A stretch of 64,000 nucleotides of DNA from Hyaloraphidium curvatum. Lineage: Eukaryota; Monoblepharomycota; Hyaloraphidiomycetes; Hyaloraphidiales; Hyaloraphidiaceae. Below are positions 50,957 to 62,892 of this stretch, in pieces; position 1 is the first letter of the stretch, and each line of letters opens with the position of its first letter. The stretch is taken from positions 248,001 to 312,000 of the forward strand of contig JAIVFI010000030.1 in NCBI GenBank assembly GCA_025558095.1, in the 5' to 3' direction. The notes under the pieces are model-generated. The model was not told the origin of the DNA. It saw nothing but the letters and a program-made list of their open reading frames with translations, and did not search any database. The position numbers and the translations under genes are program-made.

Positions 50957-52332
50957 CTAGTGGAGACCCATTACGCGACGTACTTCGGCCATGGTCTGCG
51001 TGGCAAGGCTCGTCGCAGCCTCCTCGCTGTCGCGCAGTGTTCTGTCCACATAGGTTTCGTCCTTGCTGAAGTCCTCGAAACGCTCCCGCACCGCTCTGAG
51101 CCGCTCCACGCACGACTCGGCGACGGCCTCCTTCAGGGCCCGAGCCTGCTTTCCGCGGAATAAGGCGACGGCTTCGTCAACTTCAATATCCTCCAGACCC
51201 GCGTAGAGGTTGATCAAACTGGCCACACCGGGTCTTCCATCCGGATCGTAGTCGATCGTAGGATGAGAATCCGTAACGGCCCGCTGGACTTTGCGGCGAA
51301 TGCTGTCCGGCGAGTCCGTGATGTTGATCCGGGACTGGTCTGACGGGTCCGATTTGGACATCTTCGACGTGGGATCTCGAAGAGACATGATCCGTTTTGA
51401 GCTTGTAGCTTTTGAGGGGAATTGAGACGAAAGGGCCCTCGGCTTCAAGAAGCGCACTGTACCAAGCAGCCCGTTCGGTACGGGAAACACATGCCCGAAT
51501 GTATGGTTGAACCTTTGGGCGACGTCCCGAGCAAGATTCAGATGCTGCATCTGATCCTCTCCGACGGGTACATCAGTCGCTCTGGGCGTATTGCTCGATG
51601 TTGAGCATCACAAGGAACTGGCGAGAATGTCACTCACTTGAAAAGCATGATGTCCGCTGCCTGCAAAACTGGATATGCCAGCAGGCCCAAGCAGGGGCCC
51701 TGAGCATCGTTGTCACGCTCCCCTTTAGTCTGGAAGGGCGGTACACTGGTCGGCCTTCTCAAGGGTGGAGGAAAGCATGGAAACCCGCCTTCCATTGGTG
51801 CATTCGATACAACCAGCTTATCGGTGTCTGGCACATCAGTAGCCACCCGAGCTCGGCGTGTTGAGCTACCTGCACGAGCAGCTGTGACTTCCGTCGGGAA
51901 CCGCAGCCCGTCAAATCCACGACAGACCTTGGACTGACGGTACACGATGCTCTTCGCCGGATCAATTCCGACCGCAAGCAATGATGCCGCCATTTCCATG
52001 GTATTCTTGTGCAGAGCCTTCGGGTCTTGGGGCAGAGTCAAGGCATGCAAGTCCACGATGCAGTAGATGGGCTTCAGCCTGTCGCCGTCCGTAACAGGCT
52101 TGGATCCAGCATTCGAGGAGGCAGCAGGTGTCAAATTCTCCGTCAAAGCATCTTGCATGCGGACCCAGTGAACCAGCGCCCCAAGGTAGTTGCCGAGATG
52201 CGGCACTCCGGTTGGTTGGATGCCGGAGAACGTCCTGCGCCGAATCGCCGATTTTCCGGCTTCTTTGGCGCGTGAAGCGAATGTTCGGATGGCGATGCGG
52301 AGCAGGCCGCGTATAGGAAAACGCGACTTCAT
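50957..52332 (-). CDS. MSW1: Mitochondrial tryptophanyl-tRNA synthetase
   Basis: ATG 52330-52332 begins MKSRFPIRGLLRIAIRTFAS, an Arg-rich leader lacking acids, typical of mitochondrial import. Class I motifs: FSGIQPTGVPHLGNYLGAL (HIGH region) and SKMSKSDPSDQ (KMSKS loop). In between are IYCIVDLHALTLPQDP, MAASLLAVGIDPAKSIVYRQ, LLAYPVLQAADIMLFK, QMQHLNLARDVAQRFNHTFG. After KMSKS: RINITDSPDSIRRKVQRAVT, VASLINLYAGLEDIE. Bacterial-type WARS2, not the cytosolic enzyme. Reaction: charging of mitochondrial tRNA-Trp. Tail-to-tail with TVP23 (41 bp). Confidence 0.93.
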
Positions 52333-52601
52333 CACGAGGAGGTCTCTTGGAGTGTTGGGCCTGTTGCGGTGGCGGGCGGAGGACGAGAATCGGACTCACG
52401 GAGGCGTCCTCGATCCCGACATGGCGGCTCGTCTTTTCAGCGCTCATACATCGCGAGCACGCCCTTTATCGCGTCCATACAATAAGAAGCGCCCCGCCGC
52501 CCAAGTGCTCCGACGCTACGCCTCCCAAAACCTCCATGTGACAGTCTGAGCTCCGAGCGACAGCATGGTGAATCTCATCCCGAGACAGTTCAGAAAAGGC
52601 G

Positions 52602-53700
52602 TCAGTTGGCGTCATCGTCGTCGGCTCCAGCGCCGTCCACACCGAGCTGCCCGCTGCCCGCGATGCCCCCATTTGTCGGAGACATGGAGGCGTTGGCCAC
52701 GAAAGCCGGGTTGCCCGCCAAGGCCATGCGCTGCTGAAGCTGCGCATAGATCTGCTGAGGGATCTGAGCAGCGATGTTGGCAGCGTTGGGCCGCGGGGGC
52801 GAGCCGTGGACGCCATTCGAAGGCGTGAAGGTCACTCCGTTGGGATTCAACACCACCGGAACGTTGCCCGATACCTTCAACTGGCCACTCCGGATCTGGT
52901 TCGCAAACACGCCCAGCTGCTGCTGCAGATAGAGCGAGCTCTGTTGCGGTGACACGCTGGCCTGCGCAGGCTGTGCACCCCCAGGAGTCTGCTGCTGACG
53001 CTGCCGCATGATGTTGACCCTCTGTTGCTGGGCCGCGGCGGCCTGCTGCTGCTGCAGCGAGGATGCCGTGGAAGAAGCAGTCGCAATGGCAGAGCCGGCC
53101 CCGGGCGCCGTAACGGGCGTTCCCGGGCTCCCAGTCGGAGAATTGGCCAAAACGCCCGCAGTAATCAGGCTGTTCTTCATCCCCTGCGCGGCCAGCTTCG
53201 TGGGGCTGAGAACCTGCTGCCCATTCAGCGCCGGGGAACCAGGGCTCTGCTGAACCGCGGCACTGTTCAGAACGGGCGACCCAAGCGAGGCCGAGAGAGA
53301 AGGCGATGCGAGGGCCGCGTGCGCACTTCCGACGAACCCGGCCGTGTTCTGCGCCCCCATCTGGTTGGCGAGCAAAGGCAATGCCTGCTGCAGATGAGCT
53401 TGCTGCAGCTGAGGCTGAAATCCGTTCTGGATCGCGTTCTGCTGCTGCGTCCGCGCTTGAGCCTGCAACTGGGAAGACATCTGCTGGATCTGCTGAGCTC
53501 CCTTGGCAGCCTCGCGCATCAAGATCTTCACGGCGGCTGCCTTGGGATCCTCCTCCCCTTTGATGGGCTTGCCAGCCGCCTTGTTCAGCGCGAGCTGCGC
53601 CTGACCAGCCTGCCCCGCGGCGAGCGCAGCCATCCCCTCGCTGGATAGCCGGGCCACCGCCTGCTTTTTCTTCGAAGCCTGCTGGGCCTGCTGCTGGGCC

Positions 53701-53733
<33 letters not shown>

Positions 53734-56088
53734 GCGACCGGCGCTTGAGGGCGGACCACCTGCGGAGGCGGCATGTTCGGCTGCGCAGTGCGCAATCCCG
53801 AAATGCGGGGCTCCGCCTGCTGCGGGATGCGGGGCACGACTTCCAGCAGCTTGTGCTCCAGTTCGCCGATCAAGGAGTACCGTAGCAACAAAGCGCTGCG
53901 ACGAAGAGGTGAGCGAAAGCAAGGGGATAAACAGGAAGTTGTTCAACGGTACCTAGTGTTGTCGTAAATGGGCATGCCCGCGTCGTCGGCCAAGATTGCC
54001 AGTTCCTCGTCGTCCGTATCGCCCCAGCGGAACCGCGACAGCTTCTCCTGGTTCTCCTGGCGCAGCTTGGCTTCGTTCTCCATTTCGAAATTCGGCGCGG
54101 GCTTCCACCGCGACTCCGGCTCGCCCGGCAACCAGGCATGTTGCGGCCCCATCTCGGGAAACACGTCCCCCATTCCACAGCGCCGGTCGTGTATCCTCCG
54201 CCCACCACGACCGATGCGGACCCTGCCCATGCGGGCCCGCAAAATGGATTCCTTCCTCCCTTCCTCGACGTCGGGGTCGGGCAGGAAAGGCACATTGAAG
54301 TCCGCGGCCGGATCCCCAGCCTGCATGAGAAAAGTAGGCACCACGCCGTCCTCTGCGCTCGGCGACGGGTACGAAAGGATGTCCGTGTAGTCCTCCCGGA
54401 AGAAACGGTCGCCCGCATGTGTCGGCGGCATGGGGACGTAGGGGTTCTCGGTGAGATCCATCCAACCGAGACGCTCGTCCTCCTCGCGCTTCCGCTTCCG
54501 TGCCTCCGCAGCCTGGTCGCTCGCCAGCAAGCTCGCATCGCGCGTCGACTTGAGCAGGATCTTCATCGGGCCCATGGGCCTTTCGACGGGCCAGCAAACA
54601 TTAACACGAACCAAAGCACTCGACCCATCGAACGCACCTGTCCTCGGGCTTCTTTGCCTTGGCCTGCTTGACAGGGCTGGCATCTTCGGCCGCGGAAACA
54701 CCCAGCTTCTTCTTCATCCGGCGAACGACGATCTTCTGCTGGAAAATGAGCTCCTCGAGGATGAGGCTCTCTTTCCGGTAGCGCTCGCGCTTCGTGACGA
54801 GATCGAGCAGGTTCCGGGCCTGGTCCATCTGCTGCCGCAGTTGGCGGACCTTATCCATGGACTGCTGATCTACCCGCCGCGTCTTGCGCATGGGGCGGTT
54901 CTCGCGCCGCCGGAAACAGATGTAGGCATCGTTTGCGCCCGTATCTTCGGTCTGACAACGAACCGCAACGCATTAAGCGCCGGAAGACACCGCTCACGAC
55001 GCGGTTCCGCGCACCTTTATCGTCGGCTGGATCGGACGGTTGTCCCGCTGCTTCCGCCGCTCCTGCCAGTGCGCAAAGACGGCCGCAGCAGCAGCCTTGA
55101 GATTCGGGTGCTTGATGATCTGCCTGGAAGACGGCAGGAGGGCCGAAGAGGTTTTCAGGTACGTCTCGAGGTCCTCGAGCGTGGCCATCTCCCCGAGGTG
55201 CGGCGAGAACTTGTTGGACCAGGGATCCACCCAGTTCTGCGCGCGACAGTGAGCAAGGGAAAAGGCATGCAAAGGCGCGTCCAACCCACCTTCTCCTGCG
55301 TGATCTTCTCCAGACCCCACATCAGCTCCTCAAACTGGTCCTCCGTCAACCGCGCATGCTTGGAGACCTCGCCGCGGTCGCATCGCGCGTTGTGGTCCGC
55401 CAGCCACGCGTCGTCGACGCCGTCCATGTTGTACGGGCATCCGATCCATTCCTCGATCGGTGCCGAGAAGCGGATGAGCGTCTTCGAGAGCACGAAAGGT
55501 TTGTTGTAGAACTTGTCGTAATCATCGAAGGGACGGTCCGCTTCCGGCACGGGGATGAAGGTCTTGGCTTCGGAGCCATAGTGCGTGGCCAAGGCGAGCT
55601 GGAGATGCTCCTCCTGCAAGAGGGCGCGAAAAAGTCAGAAAACCTGCAGCGTGGCGCCTCCAAACGCAAGCCCAAAGAAATCCCAAAAGCCGGCGCGAAA
55701 AATCCGCCACCCCCGCGGAAGCATAGCACTGCACCATGGGCGCGTCGTCGGTGCGACAACGTGCCGAATGACCCCCGATCGGCGCGTGTGGGACGCCGAA
55801 AGTGCGCGCAAGGCCTCGTTTCCGCACGGTGCGCCCAAAAAGTCACGTGACCCGGTCCGCCCCGCGTCCCGCGCGCCCGCAGCGGCGGAAGGAGATACTT
55901 TCCTCCTCTTCCTCCTTCTCGACACCGGTGGTAGCCACCGGCACGAGCTGGGAGTTGTTCAGCTCCTCCTTCTCGGCGAGGTCCGACTCGCGGTAGACGG
56001 GCAAAGGTTTGCGCACGTCGATTTTCCGCGACCTGAAGGCCGTCTGCTTGTTTGCACCGCCGCCGGAGCGGCCGTGGTTGGAAGCCAT
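52602..56088 (-). CDS. EPL1: Enhancer of polycomb-like protein EPL1 (NuA4 subunit)
   Basis: The Met at 56088 opens [48 protein letters not shown], the EPcA start. After a longer intron: [35 protein letters not shown]-like [38 protein letters not shown]. Then [38 protein letters not shown] and [20 protein letters not shown], the conserved FRRR...RKTRR stretch. A coiled coil follows ([20 protein letters not shown]). The C-terminal 430 residues are Gln/Ala-rich, with long CAG/CTG-coded Q runs near 53690-53740. Role: scaffold of the NuA4/TIP60 histone H4/H2A acetyltransferase core (Piccolo) with Esa1 and Yng2. Confidence 0.9.
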
Positions 56089-56258
56089 GCTGCCGGCGGA
56101 TTTATCCCGAGGCCATAGCCAGCGGGAAACCCGCAGGGGCGGGAGCAACCTCCTGCCACGCGGCCGGCAACGGTTGGCGGCTGGTGACGCCGCAGTAAAC
56201 AACCCCGGCCTGGATTCACTACAACACGCGTCGGAGCCGCGGAGCGGCGGCCTGCGCG

Positions 56259-57926
56259 ATGAGGTCCGTTCCTTTGCAGTGTGTTCGGACCGGCGGCCTG
56301 ACCGGCCGCGCCGCAGCGTCATCCTGGAGACCTCCGCGGGCGACATCGTCATCGACCTCGAGGTGGACCGGTGTCCCCGGGCGTGCACCAACTTCATTAA
56401 GCTCTGCAAGATGAAGTACTACAACTTCTCGTGGGTTTCGAGCCTCCGGAGCCGCAGGCGACCGGCTGGGGAGGCGTGGCGTAGCTGACGCACCCGAAAC
56501 GACCCCACGTACCGGAAACCGCGCAGCCTCTTCTACAAGGTGCAGAAGAATTTCCTCGCCCAAGCCGGCGATCCGACGGGCACGGGGAGCGGCGGAGAGA
56601 GCGTCTGGGGGTCGGTACTCGCGCCGCCGAGGTGCTGGGTGCGCTGACCCTCCCAACGCGCCAGTCTCGTCCACGGGCAGAAACGGCGGTACTTTGTTCC
56701 CGAGTTCCACCCGAAGCTGAAGCACGACGTGAAGGGGCGCGTCTCGTTTGCATGCGTGCCGGACGCGGCCGGCAACCCGCTCGCGGGGTCGCAGTTCTTC
56801 ATCACCCTCGGCGAGAACCTGGACTACCTGAACGGGAAAGCGGCCGTCTTTGGCCAGGTTGCCGAAGGGTTCGACGTGCTGGACAAGCTGAGCGCGGCCA
56901 TTGTGGACGAGGAGGAGCGGCCGATGGTGGACATCCGGATAAAGCACACCATCGCGCTGGACGACCCGTTCGACGACGTGGAGGGGATGGTGGTGCCTCC
57001 GCGGAGCCCAGACCCCACACCGGAAATGCTCAGAGGCGCGCGGTTGAGGGAGGAGGACCTGATAAAGCCGGACATGTCCGCGGAGGAGCTGGAGAAAGAG
57101 CAGCGCCGTCAGGAAGCGGAGGCTCGGGCGCTGACGCTGGAGATGGTCGGGGACCTTCCGTTTGCGGAGATCAAGCCTCCGGAGAACATCCTTTTTGTGT
57201 GCAAGCTCAATCCGGTCACGCGGGACGAGGACCTGGAGCTCATCTTTTCGCGGTTCGGGACGATCCGGAGGTCGGCGCCAGCACTGCGGTTGTCCTGTGG
57301 TCCGGCCGCTCACCACCACCTTGCGTAGCTGCGAGATCATCCGGGACAAGAAGACCAACGACTCGCTGCAGTACGCCTTCATCGAATTCGAGAACAGGGA
57401 GGACTGCGAAGAGGCCTACTTCAAGATGGACAATGTCCTTATTGACGACCGGCGGATCCACGTCGACTTTTCGCAGAGCGTCAGCAAGCTGCACAAGGAG
57501 TGGATGGGTGAGTTGGTCTGCTGGTGCGATCGAAGCCCACCTGACCGTCCGTGGACAGTCGGGAGACGCAAGGCGCTGGGCTTTGGCGGCAATGCGGAGT
57601 TGGAAAAGCGATCCAAGTACCGCGACGAGCGCGCGGAAGCGGACAGCTACGAGCTCGTCTTTGAAGCAGGGGACCGAACTTTGGAGGAGGAGAAGCGTGC
57701 GCGCTCGGGGCCCAAGCCGCCGAGCGCCCGACCGGACGAGGGCAAGCCCCGGGGACGCGAGCGGAGCGGCGAGCGGCGGCGCAGTCGGAGCCCCGATCGG
57801 GGTGGGCGCGGGCGTGGCTCGAGCAGAGATCGATGGGATGAGAGGCGTCGGGACGATCGACGCGACCGAGACGAGCGGGATCGGCGGGAGCGCGAACGAT
57901 CCAGGGACAGGGGCCGTAGATATTGA
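56259..57926 (+). CDS. PPIL4: PPIL4-type cyclophilin with RRM domain
   Basis: The coding start is split: exon 1 holds only ATGAG (56259-56263), then a 53-bp intron (56264-56316), then [18 protein letters not shown]. Cyclophilin blocks: [96 protein letters not shown] linker and RRM follow: [69 protein letters not shown]. The tail is Arg/Ser/Asp-rich ([16 protein letters not shown]). This order (PPIase, RRM, RS-like tail) is that of PPIL4. Role: spliceosome-associated cyclophilin; the PPIase site is degenerate in the family. Confidence 0.94.
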
Positions 57927-58094
57927 TGTTTTCTTGATGAACGAATTGATGATGACTTCGGTACTTGGCGCAGCATCGTCCCGCAAGGAGCCCACCAGCG
58001 GGCCACTAGCGCGGCTCGGCGACACGCAAATCGACAAACTTCGAGTGACCGGCTCCCCCATCGCCGCCACCTTTCCCGCGCCGGAGCCGCCATC

Positions 58095-59734
58095 ATGGCG
58101 GACGACGAGGACCACGTGCGCGCGCCGCCGTCGGACTCAGCCGACGAGGACCGCGAGGACCGCATGGAGCAGGACGAGGGCGACGACGGCGACGGCGGAG
58201 GTAGGGCGGGCGGGGCGGCGGGGCGGCGGACACTCAGCGTTGGGCAGCGAGCGGCGCAGGCAGCGGGCCGGACGAGCGGGACGCGGCGGCGAACGGCGAC
58301 TACCGGCGGCGCGACCGCGAGCGCACCGAGGGCGGCCGCCACGCCTCGAGCCGCGTGCGCACGCCGTACGAGCGGCCGCACGCCGATGGCCGCCACGACG
58401 ACCGCGACGACGACGACGCGAAGCCGGCGAACAAGTACTCGGCGCCGCGGCCCAAGGACCGCGTCAGCGACAAGGAGTGCCGGATATACGTCGGCAACCT
58501 GGCCTACGAGTGCGGCTGGCAGGACCTGAAGGACTTTATGCGGCAAGGTGCGTGAACATCGCGCATCGGAGCGGCGATGGCTGCGGGGCGGGTTGTGACT
58601 CTGTCCGGCAGCCGGGGACGTGGTGTTTGCCGACGTCCTCACCAACGCGATGGGCCGGTCAAAGGGCTGCGGCGTGGTCGAATTTGCGACGCCCGAAGAG
58701 GCCAAAAAAGCCATCGAAACGCTGAACGACAAGCAGCTGATGGGTCGGCCCGTGTTCATCCGCGAGGTGGGTGACACCAAAATTGTGCGGCACTGGACGG
58801 CCCTCACCAAAGCCATCGCAGGACCGGGAAAGCGACGCCCGCTTTGGCATGGGATCCGGTGGTGGCGCGCCGAGGGGCGGCGGAAGGGGAGGCTACGGTG
58901 GCGGCGGCGGTTGGGGAGGACCCCGCGACGACCGCGATGTGGCCGGCCGGCAACTGTTTCTGGGCAACGTGAGCTACTTTCGCGTGGACGGCGGCGAGCT
59001 TGACCCACCTTTTCTGCTCCAGCTGCCGTATGTAGTGGCTTGGCAGGACATCAAGGTAGCTCAGCTCGGGGCGGTGAGCAGTTCATCAGCGCTGACGATA
59101 CCGCTTTACCAGGACCTGTTCCGAGAAGCCGGCTCAGTGATCCGCGCCGACGTCCACGAGACGCCTGATCGCAGGCCGAAAGGCACCGGCATCGTCCTGT
59201 TCGAGCGCGAGGAGGACGCGCGGAAGGCGATATCGATGTTTGACGGCTACGATTGGCACGGGCGGAGGATCGAGGTTCGGGAGGTTGGCTGGAGTGCTTG
59301 CCACTCGAAGATTTGGGTCTCATTGTCCTTCCCGTCCAGGATCGTTTCCCCGGGATGCCGGCCGGGCCTCCGCGAGGTTTCCCGCCGCCGCGGTACCCCC
59401 GAGAATTTTACGGACCGCCTCGCGACGGTCCTCGGGACTACTACGGGCGCGGATACTACGGCGATGGTGCGTTCGTCGAGAGACTGGTGCGGATCGCGAC
59501 TGACATCGATCTCCTTTTCTTTTCAGGATACGGCTGGGGCTACCCCCCGTACGATCCGTACTACGACTACTACGCGGCGGATTACTACGGCCCGCCCCCA
59601 GGTAAGGCCCTGCGAAAGGCGGGATGCGGCATTCTGACGATCGACCAGGTTACGGCCGGGGCCACGAGGCTTACGGGCCCCCGCCGCCGGTGGATCCGAG
59701 CTACAACAGCAATAGGGTCGTGTACGAGAGGTAG
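58095..59734 (+). CDS. RRM RNA-binding protein, Gbp2/Hrb1-like
   Basis: ATG 58095. An acidic then Arg-rich N-terminus (MADDEDHVRAPPSDS; RRRDRERTEGG) precedes RRM1: CRIYVGNLAYECGWQDLKDFM, VVFADVLTNAMGRSKGCGVV, EFATPEEAKKAIETLNDKQL. An RGG-like glycine stretch follows (GGGAPRGGGRGGYGGGGG). RRM2: GRQLFLGN, LPYVVAWQDIKDLF, IRADVHETPDRRPKGTGIVL, EREEDARKAISMFDGYDW. The C-terminus is Pro/Tyr-rich (GYGWGYPPYDPYYDYYAADY) and ends NSNRVVYER. The layout resembles yeast Gbp2/Hrb1 (SR-like mRNA export factors) and hnRNP M-like proteins; I cannot separate these. About 168 bp downstream of PPIL4, same strand. Seven or so introns, two of which interrupt RRM2. Confidence 0.8.
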
Positions 59735-59842
59735 CACATTCTTGAACCCGTTTTGCGAACAGCGTGATGTGTGCGCCCCAGAGAAGGGGTGACCGCCGTC
59801 CCCGTTTTCCTCTCGCGATTGCGTTTCTGAACCCGGCCCGCG

Positions 59843-61378
59843 ATGGCATCCGCGGCGTCACTGGACTCGCTGCCGATCGAGGTGCTCGAGCTCGTGCTCT
59901 CCTACGTGGACGCGGCCACGCTGCGCGCGTGCCTGCTGACGCGCGCGCTGTTCGAGGCCGCGGTCGACGCGCTGTGGCATACCGTCGCGCTGCCGCCACA
60001 GCTGTCGCCCGCCGCGTGGGCCGTCGTGCGCGTGCTGCGCAAGGGCACGCTGGGGGCGCAGTCGTCGCAGTCGCAGCCCGACTCGCAGAACAGCGGGCGG
60101 GCGAACCCCCCCGCGAAGGGGGCGGCCAAGGCGGCCCGCAAGCCCGCGACAGTGTTCCCCTATGCGCAGTGGGTCCGATCGTTGGCCGTGCACACCGCCG
60201 CCGCGGAGCTGTCGCCCAAGATGCTCAAGGACATCGCCGGCAACCTGACCGGGGGGCGGCTGCGGCGGCTGGTCCTCACAATGAGGGAGCGGGCGGTGCA
60301 GGACATGTGGGCGTCGGTCGTCGACGCGCTGCCGGATTTCGCGGACCAGATCCGGGAGCTGCACCTGCTCGGGGTCGACGCGGTGGGCCCGCGGCTGGTC
60401 ACGATGGTCTCGCAGTTCGAGCACCTCGAGGCGCTGGGCCTCGAGGTGCGCGGCAGCACGGCCCCGGACCGCGTGAGCAACCTGATCCGGGGCGTGCTTT
60501 CGGGCAACCGCTCGCTGCTCTCGTTCGAGTACTCGGACTCGGCGCCGTGGCTGTGGTACGACCCCATCCGCCTCGAGGGCAGCCTGGGGACCATCTCCAA
60601 GCACGGCGGGCACATCGCGTCGCTCAAGCTGCGCGGGATCCGGTACTGCGACGGCGCGCTGCTCCGCGCGCTCGCCGAAGGGTTGGGCCGCCTGCAGGAG
60701 CTGGCCCTGCGCGACTTTTGGCTCGCCGAGGACGCCTCGTTCGCGGATTTTTTCAAGGCGCTGCCCAAGCTGACCCGGCTGCGCATGGAAAACACCACCT
60801 CGATCCCCTCGGACGCGCTGGAGCCGCAGACGGAGCTGCAGCACCTCTCGCTGTGCCTGGACCTCCCCCCCCTGCTGCTGGAAAAGGTCGCCAGCTTCCT
60901 GGAAAACGTCGTGGAACTCGACGTGCGCAGCGCGACCGCGCACGCCGACGTGGACCTCGACGCGCTGGCGCCCATCGCCGACAGGCTGCAGTTGCTCTAC
61001 CTGGACACGGTGCAGCTCGCATCCATCACGCCCCGGGCGACCTTCCCCGCGCTCACGCGGTTCGGCCTCGGCCCGGCGGTCCGCCTCGCGCAGGGCGACA
61101 CGCTCGGCGCCGCCGCGGCGCGGGACCTCTTCGCGGGGCGGTTCCCGCGCCTGCACACGGCGGGGCTCGCGGCGTTCTACGGCGCGCTGGGGGACAGGGT
61201 GGACCACCGCTGGCTCTCGGAAACCTTCCTCGCGGCGCACCCGGGCGTGCGCAGGGTGTTTCTGGGCGTGGCAAGTGCGTCGTTCGTCGCGGCGGACAGG
61301 CTGCCGGAGCTCAGGAGGAGGCACAGGGACGTTTCCTTCGAGCGGTGCGACTGGTTCGAGGGCGGCAGGGCGCTGTAG
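59843..61378 (+). CDS. F-box / leucine-rich repeat protein
   Basis: 511-codon ORF without introns, rare in this window. An F-box-like motif lies at residues about 8-50 (LDSLPIEVLELVLSYVDAAT, LRACLLTRALFEAAVDALWH). The rest is a run of irregular LRRs (LRRLVLTMRERAVQDMW; IRELHLLGVDAVGPRL; LEALGLEVRG; LQELALRDFWLAEDAS; LTRLRMENTTSIPSDAL; LQHLSLCLDLPP; VVELDVRSATAHADVDL). Predicted role: substrate receptor of an SCF ubiquitin ligase. Very high third-position G/C creates long false frames on both strands. Confidence 0.75.
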   Translation: MASAASLDSLPIEVLELVLSYVDAATLRACLLTRALFEAAVDALWHTVALPPQLSPAAWAVVRVLRKGTLGAQSSQSQPDSQNSGRANPPAKGAAKAARKPATVFPYAQWVRSLAVHTAAAELSPKMLKDIAGNLTGGRLRRLVLTMRERAVQDMWASVVDALPDFADQIRELHLLGVDAVGPRLVTMVSQFEHLEALGLEVRGSTAPDRVSNLIRGVLSGNRSLLSFEYSDSAPWLWYDPIRLEGSLGTISKHGGHIASLKLRGIRYCDGALLRALAEGLGRLQELALRDFWLAEDASFADFFKALPKLTRLRMENTTSIPSDALEPQTELQHLSLCLDLPPLLLEKVASFLENVVELDVRSATAHADVDLDALAPIADRLQLLYLDTVQLASITPRATFPALTRFGLGPAVRLAQGDTLGAAAARDLFAGRFPRLHTAGLAAFYGALGDRVDHRWLSETFLAAHPGVRRVFLGVASASFVAADRLPELRRRHRDVSFERCDWFEGGRAL

Positions 61379-61415
61379 GTGCCTAGGAGGCGCTCGGACG
61401 GCCGTTGTTTTGGGT

Positions 61416-62794
61416 CTATTGCGCCTGGGCCACGGCCTCGTCGAGCTGCTTGAGCTCGTCGGGGAAGGTCGAAACCGTGTCGAGCGTGTCCGCGGCCATC
61501 TTGCGCATCTCTGAAAGCAGCGCGGCCAGCTGCCGCAGCTGCAATAGACCGTCAGTCACACAATCGCTGCAGTGGTTGCGCCGGATGTCCACCTTTTCCA
61601 GCGACGGCGCCTTTGCCGGGTCCTCATCCCCGCACTCGCCCACCAGCGACCCCAGCAGCACGTTCGCCTGCTTCAGCTTGGCCACCAGCGCGTCGACGCT
61701 GGGCACGATGAGGCCGGGGATGGGGTGGCGCACCCCGCGCGAGTGCGCGGCCGAGGCGAGCTGCTCGTGCAGCGGCGCGAGGCGCTCGAAGAGCGGCCTG
61801 AGCTTTTTCAGGGCTTCGATCTGCGGCAGGCGGAGAGCAACGATTAGTGCCGTCCCGACCCGGAGACGGGACGGGAGCGAGCACCTGCTGGAGGAGCACC
61901 GCCGCCGTCCCCGCCTGCCTCCTCCCCTCCTCCACCCTCATCCGCAGCGCGTGCGCCCTGTCCAGTTCCTCCCGCAGCAGCTCCGCGGCGGCGAGCAGCT
62001 GCCTCTCGGCCGAGGCGCGCTGCTCCGCGTACGCTTTCTGCGCGCGCACGGCGAGCAGGCGCCACTGCAGCAGGCGGATGTGGGCGAGGTAGACCTGCTC
62101 GTCCGAGACGGGGGGGAGGGGGGCGCGCGGGCGCGCGGAGGCGGGGGCGGGGAGGGAGGCGGGCGGGGCGGGGGACGGGGAGGCGGAGGTGAGGGCGGGT
62201 TCGGGGGAGCAGGGGGCAGTGCCTGCCGCCGAGGAGGGGAGCAGGAGGGATCTGCCGGCGGACGGTCTGCCGGAGATGGCAGCATGCCGCGACCAGGAGG
62301 CAGACGAGGGTCCGGTGGCGGGTCCGGCGGTGGGGCCGGCGGAGGGTCCGGGGCGCGGGGCCACAGGCCTCTCTGGCGGCCGCGTGGACGGCAGCGGCCT
62401 CGGCACCACGCCCGACTTTGCGGCCACCGCCGGCCTGGCCCCACGTCCGGCGTCCGCGTGCGCGCGCCCCGGCTGCGGCGGCCGCGGTGCGGGCAGCGCG
62501 GATCTGTTTGCCGGGTCGGGTGCGCTTGCGAGCGGCTTCGCGTTCGGCCGCTTCGGCGGGCTGAGCGAGCGCTTCCCGGGCGGCGCGGCGGCCTTCTGCG
62601 GGGCGGCCTTCTGCGGGGCGGCGAGGTAGCGCGAGGCCACGTAGCGGACTGCCGAGAGGTGAGCGGGCGGGAGCGGGGGAGCGCGGGCGCGGGGGAGCGC
62701 ACCCACCCTTCGGCGCGCCCGGCTGCCCCGACTCCGACTCGGCGGGGCTCGCGCGGCCCGATGGCGGCGACGCCGTGCGGCCCTCGGCGCTCAT
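61416..62794 (-). CDS. Augmin subunit HAUS8/AUG8-like (QWRF motif) protein
   Basis: ATG 62792-62794 starts MSAEGRTASPPSGRASPAES, a basic, Ser/Pro-rich disordered region, spliced to VRYVASRYLAAPQKAAP. Near 62090 the conserved motif HIRLLQWRLLAVRAQKAY begins a coiled coil (RASAERQLLAAAELLREELD). It resembles plant QWRF/AUG8 proteins (LLQWRF). After an intron (about 61836-61895): IEALKKLRPLFERLAPLHEQ, RHPIPGLIVPSVDALVAKLK, then coiled coil to the stop at 61416. Family role: the N-terminal tail binds microtubules and the coil joins the augmin complex that recruits gamma-tubulin for branching nucleation. Head-to-head with the GT92 gene (98 bp). Confidence 0.65.
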
Positions 62795-62892
62795 CGCGAG
62801 GGGCTGCAATTCGGGGCAGCCGACCTCGATCAGACCTCGATCACCAGTCGCCCGCTCTCCCGGCTCGGGGTCCTGCGGGCCCGCGGCGGCCG

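Noticed and set aside
52612-53946. 444-codon alternative frame across the EPL1 C-terminus
   Set aside because: CAG/CTG repeats stay open in several frames. The 52602-53891 frame continues EPL1 through splicing and has a natural Q-rich composition.
56632-58725. 697-codon ORF across PPIL4 and the next gene
   Set aside because: Out of frame with the conserved cyclophilin and RRM exons and crosses an intergenic gap.
59858-61324. 488-codon ORF antisense to the F-box/LRR gene, and a 540-codon overlapping sense-frame ORF (59764-61386)
   Set aside because: High G/C at third positions removes stop codons from the other frames. Only the 59843-61378 frame gives a recognisable F-box and LRR pattern; the others are Arg/Ala/Gly-rich noise.
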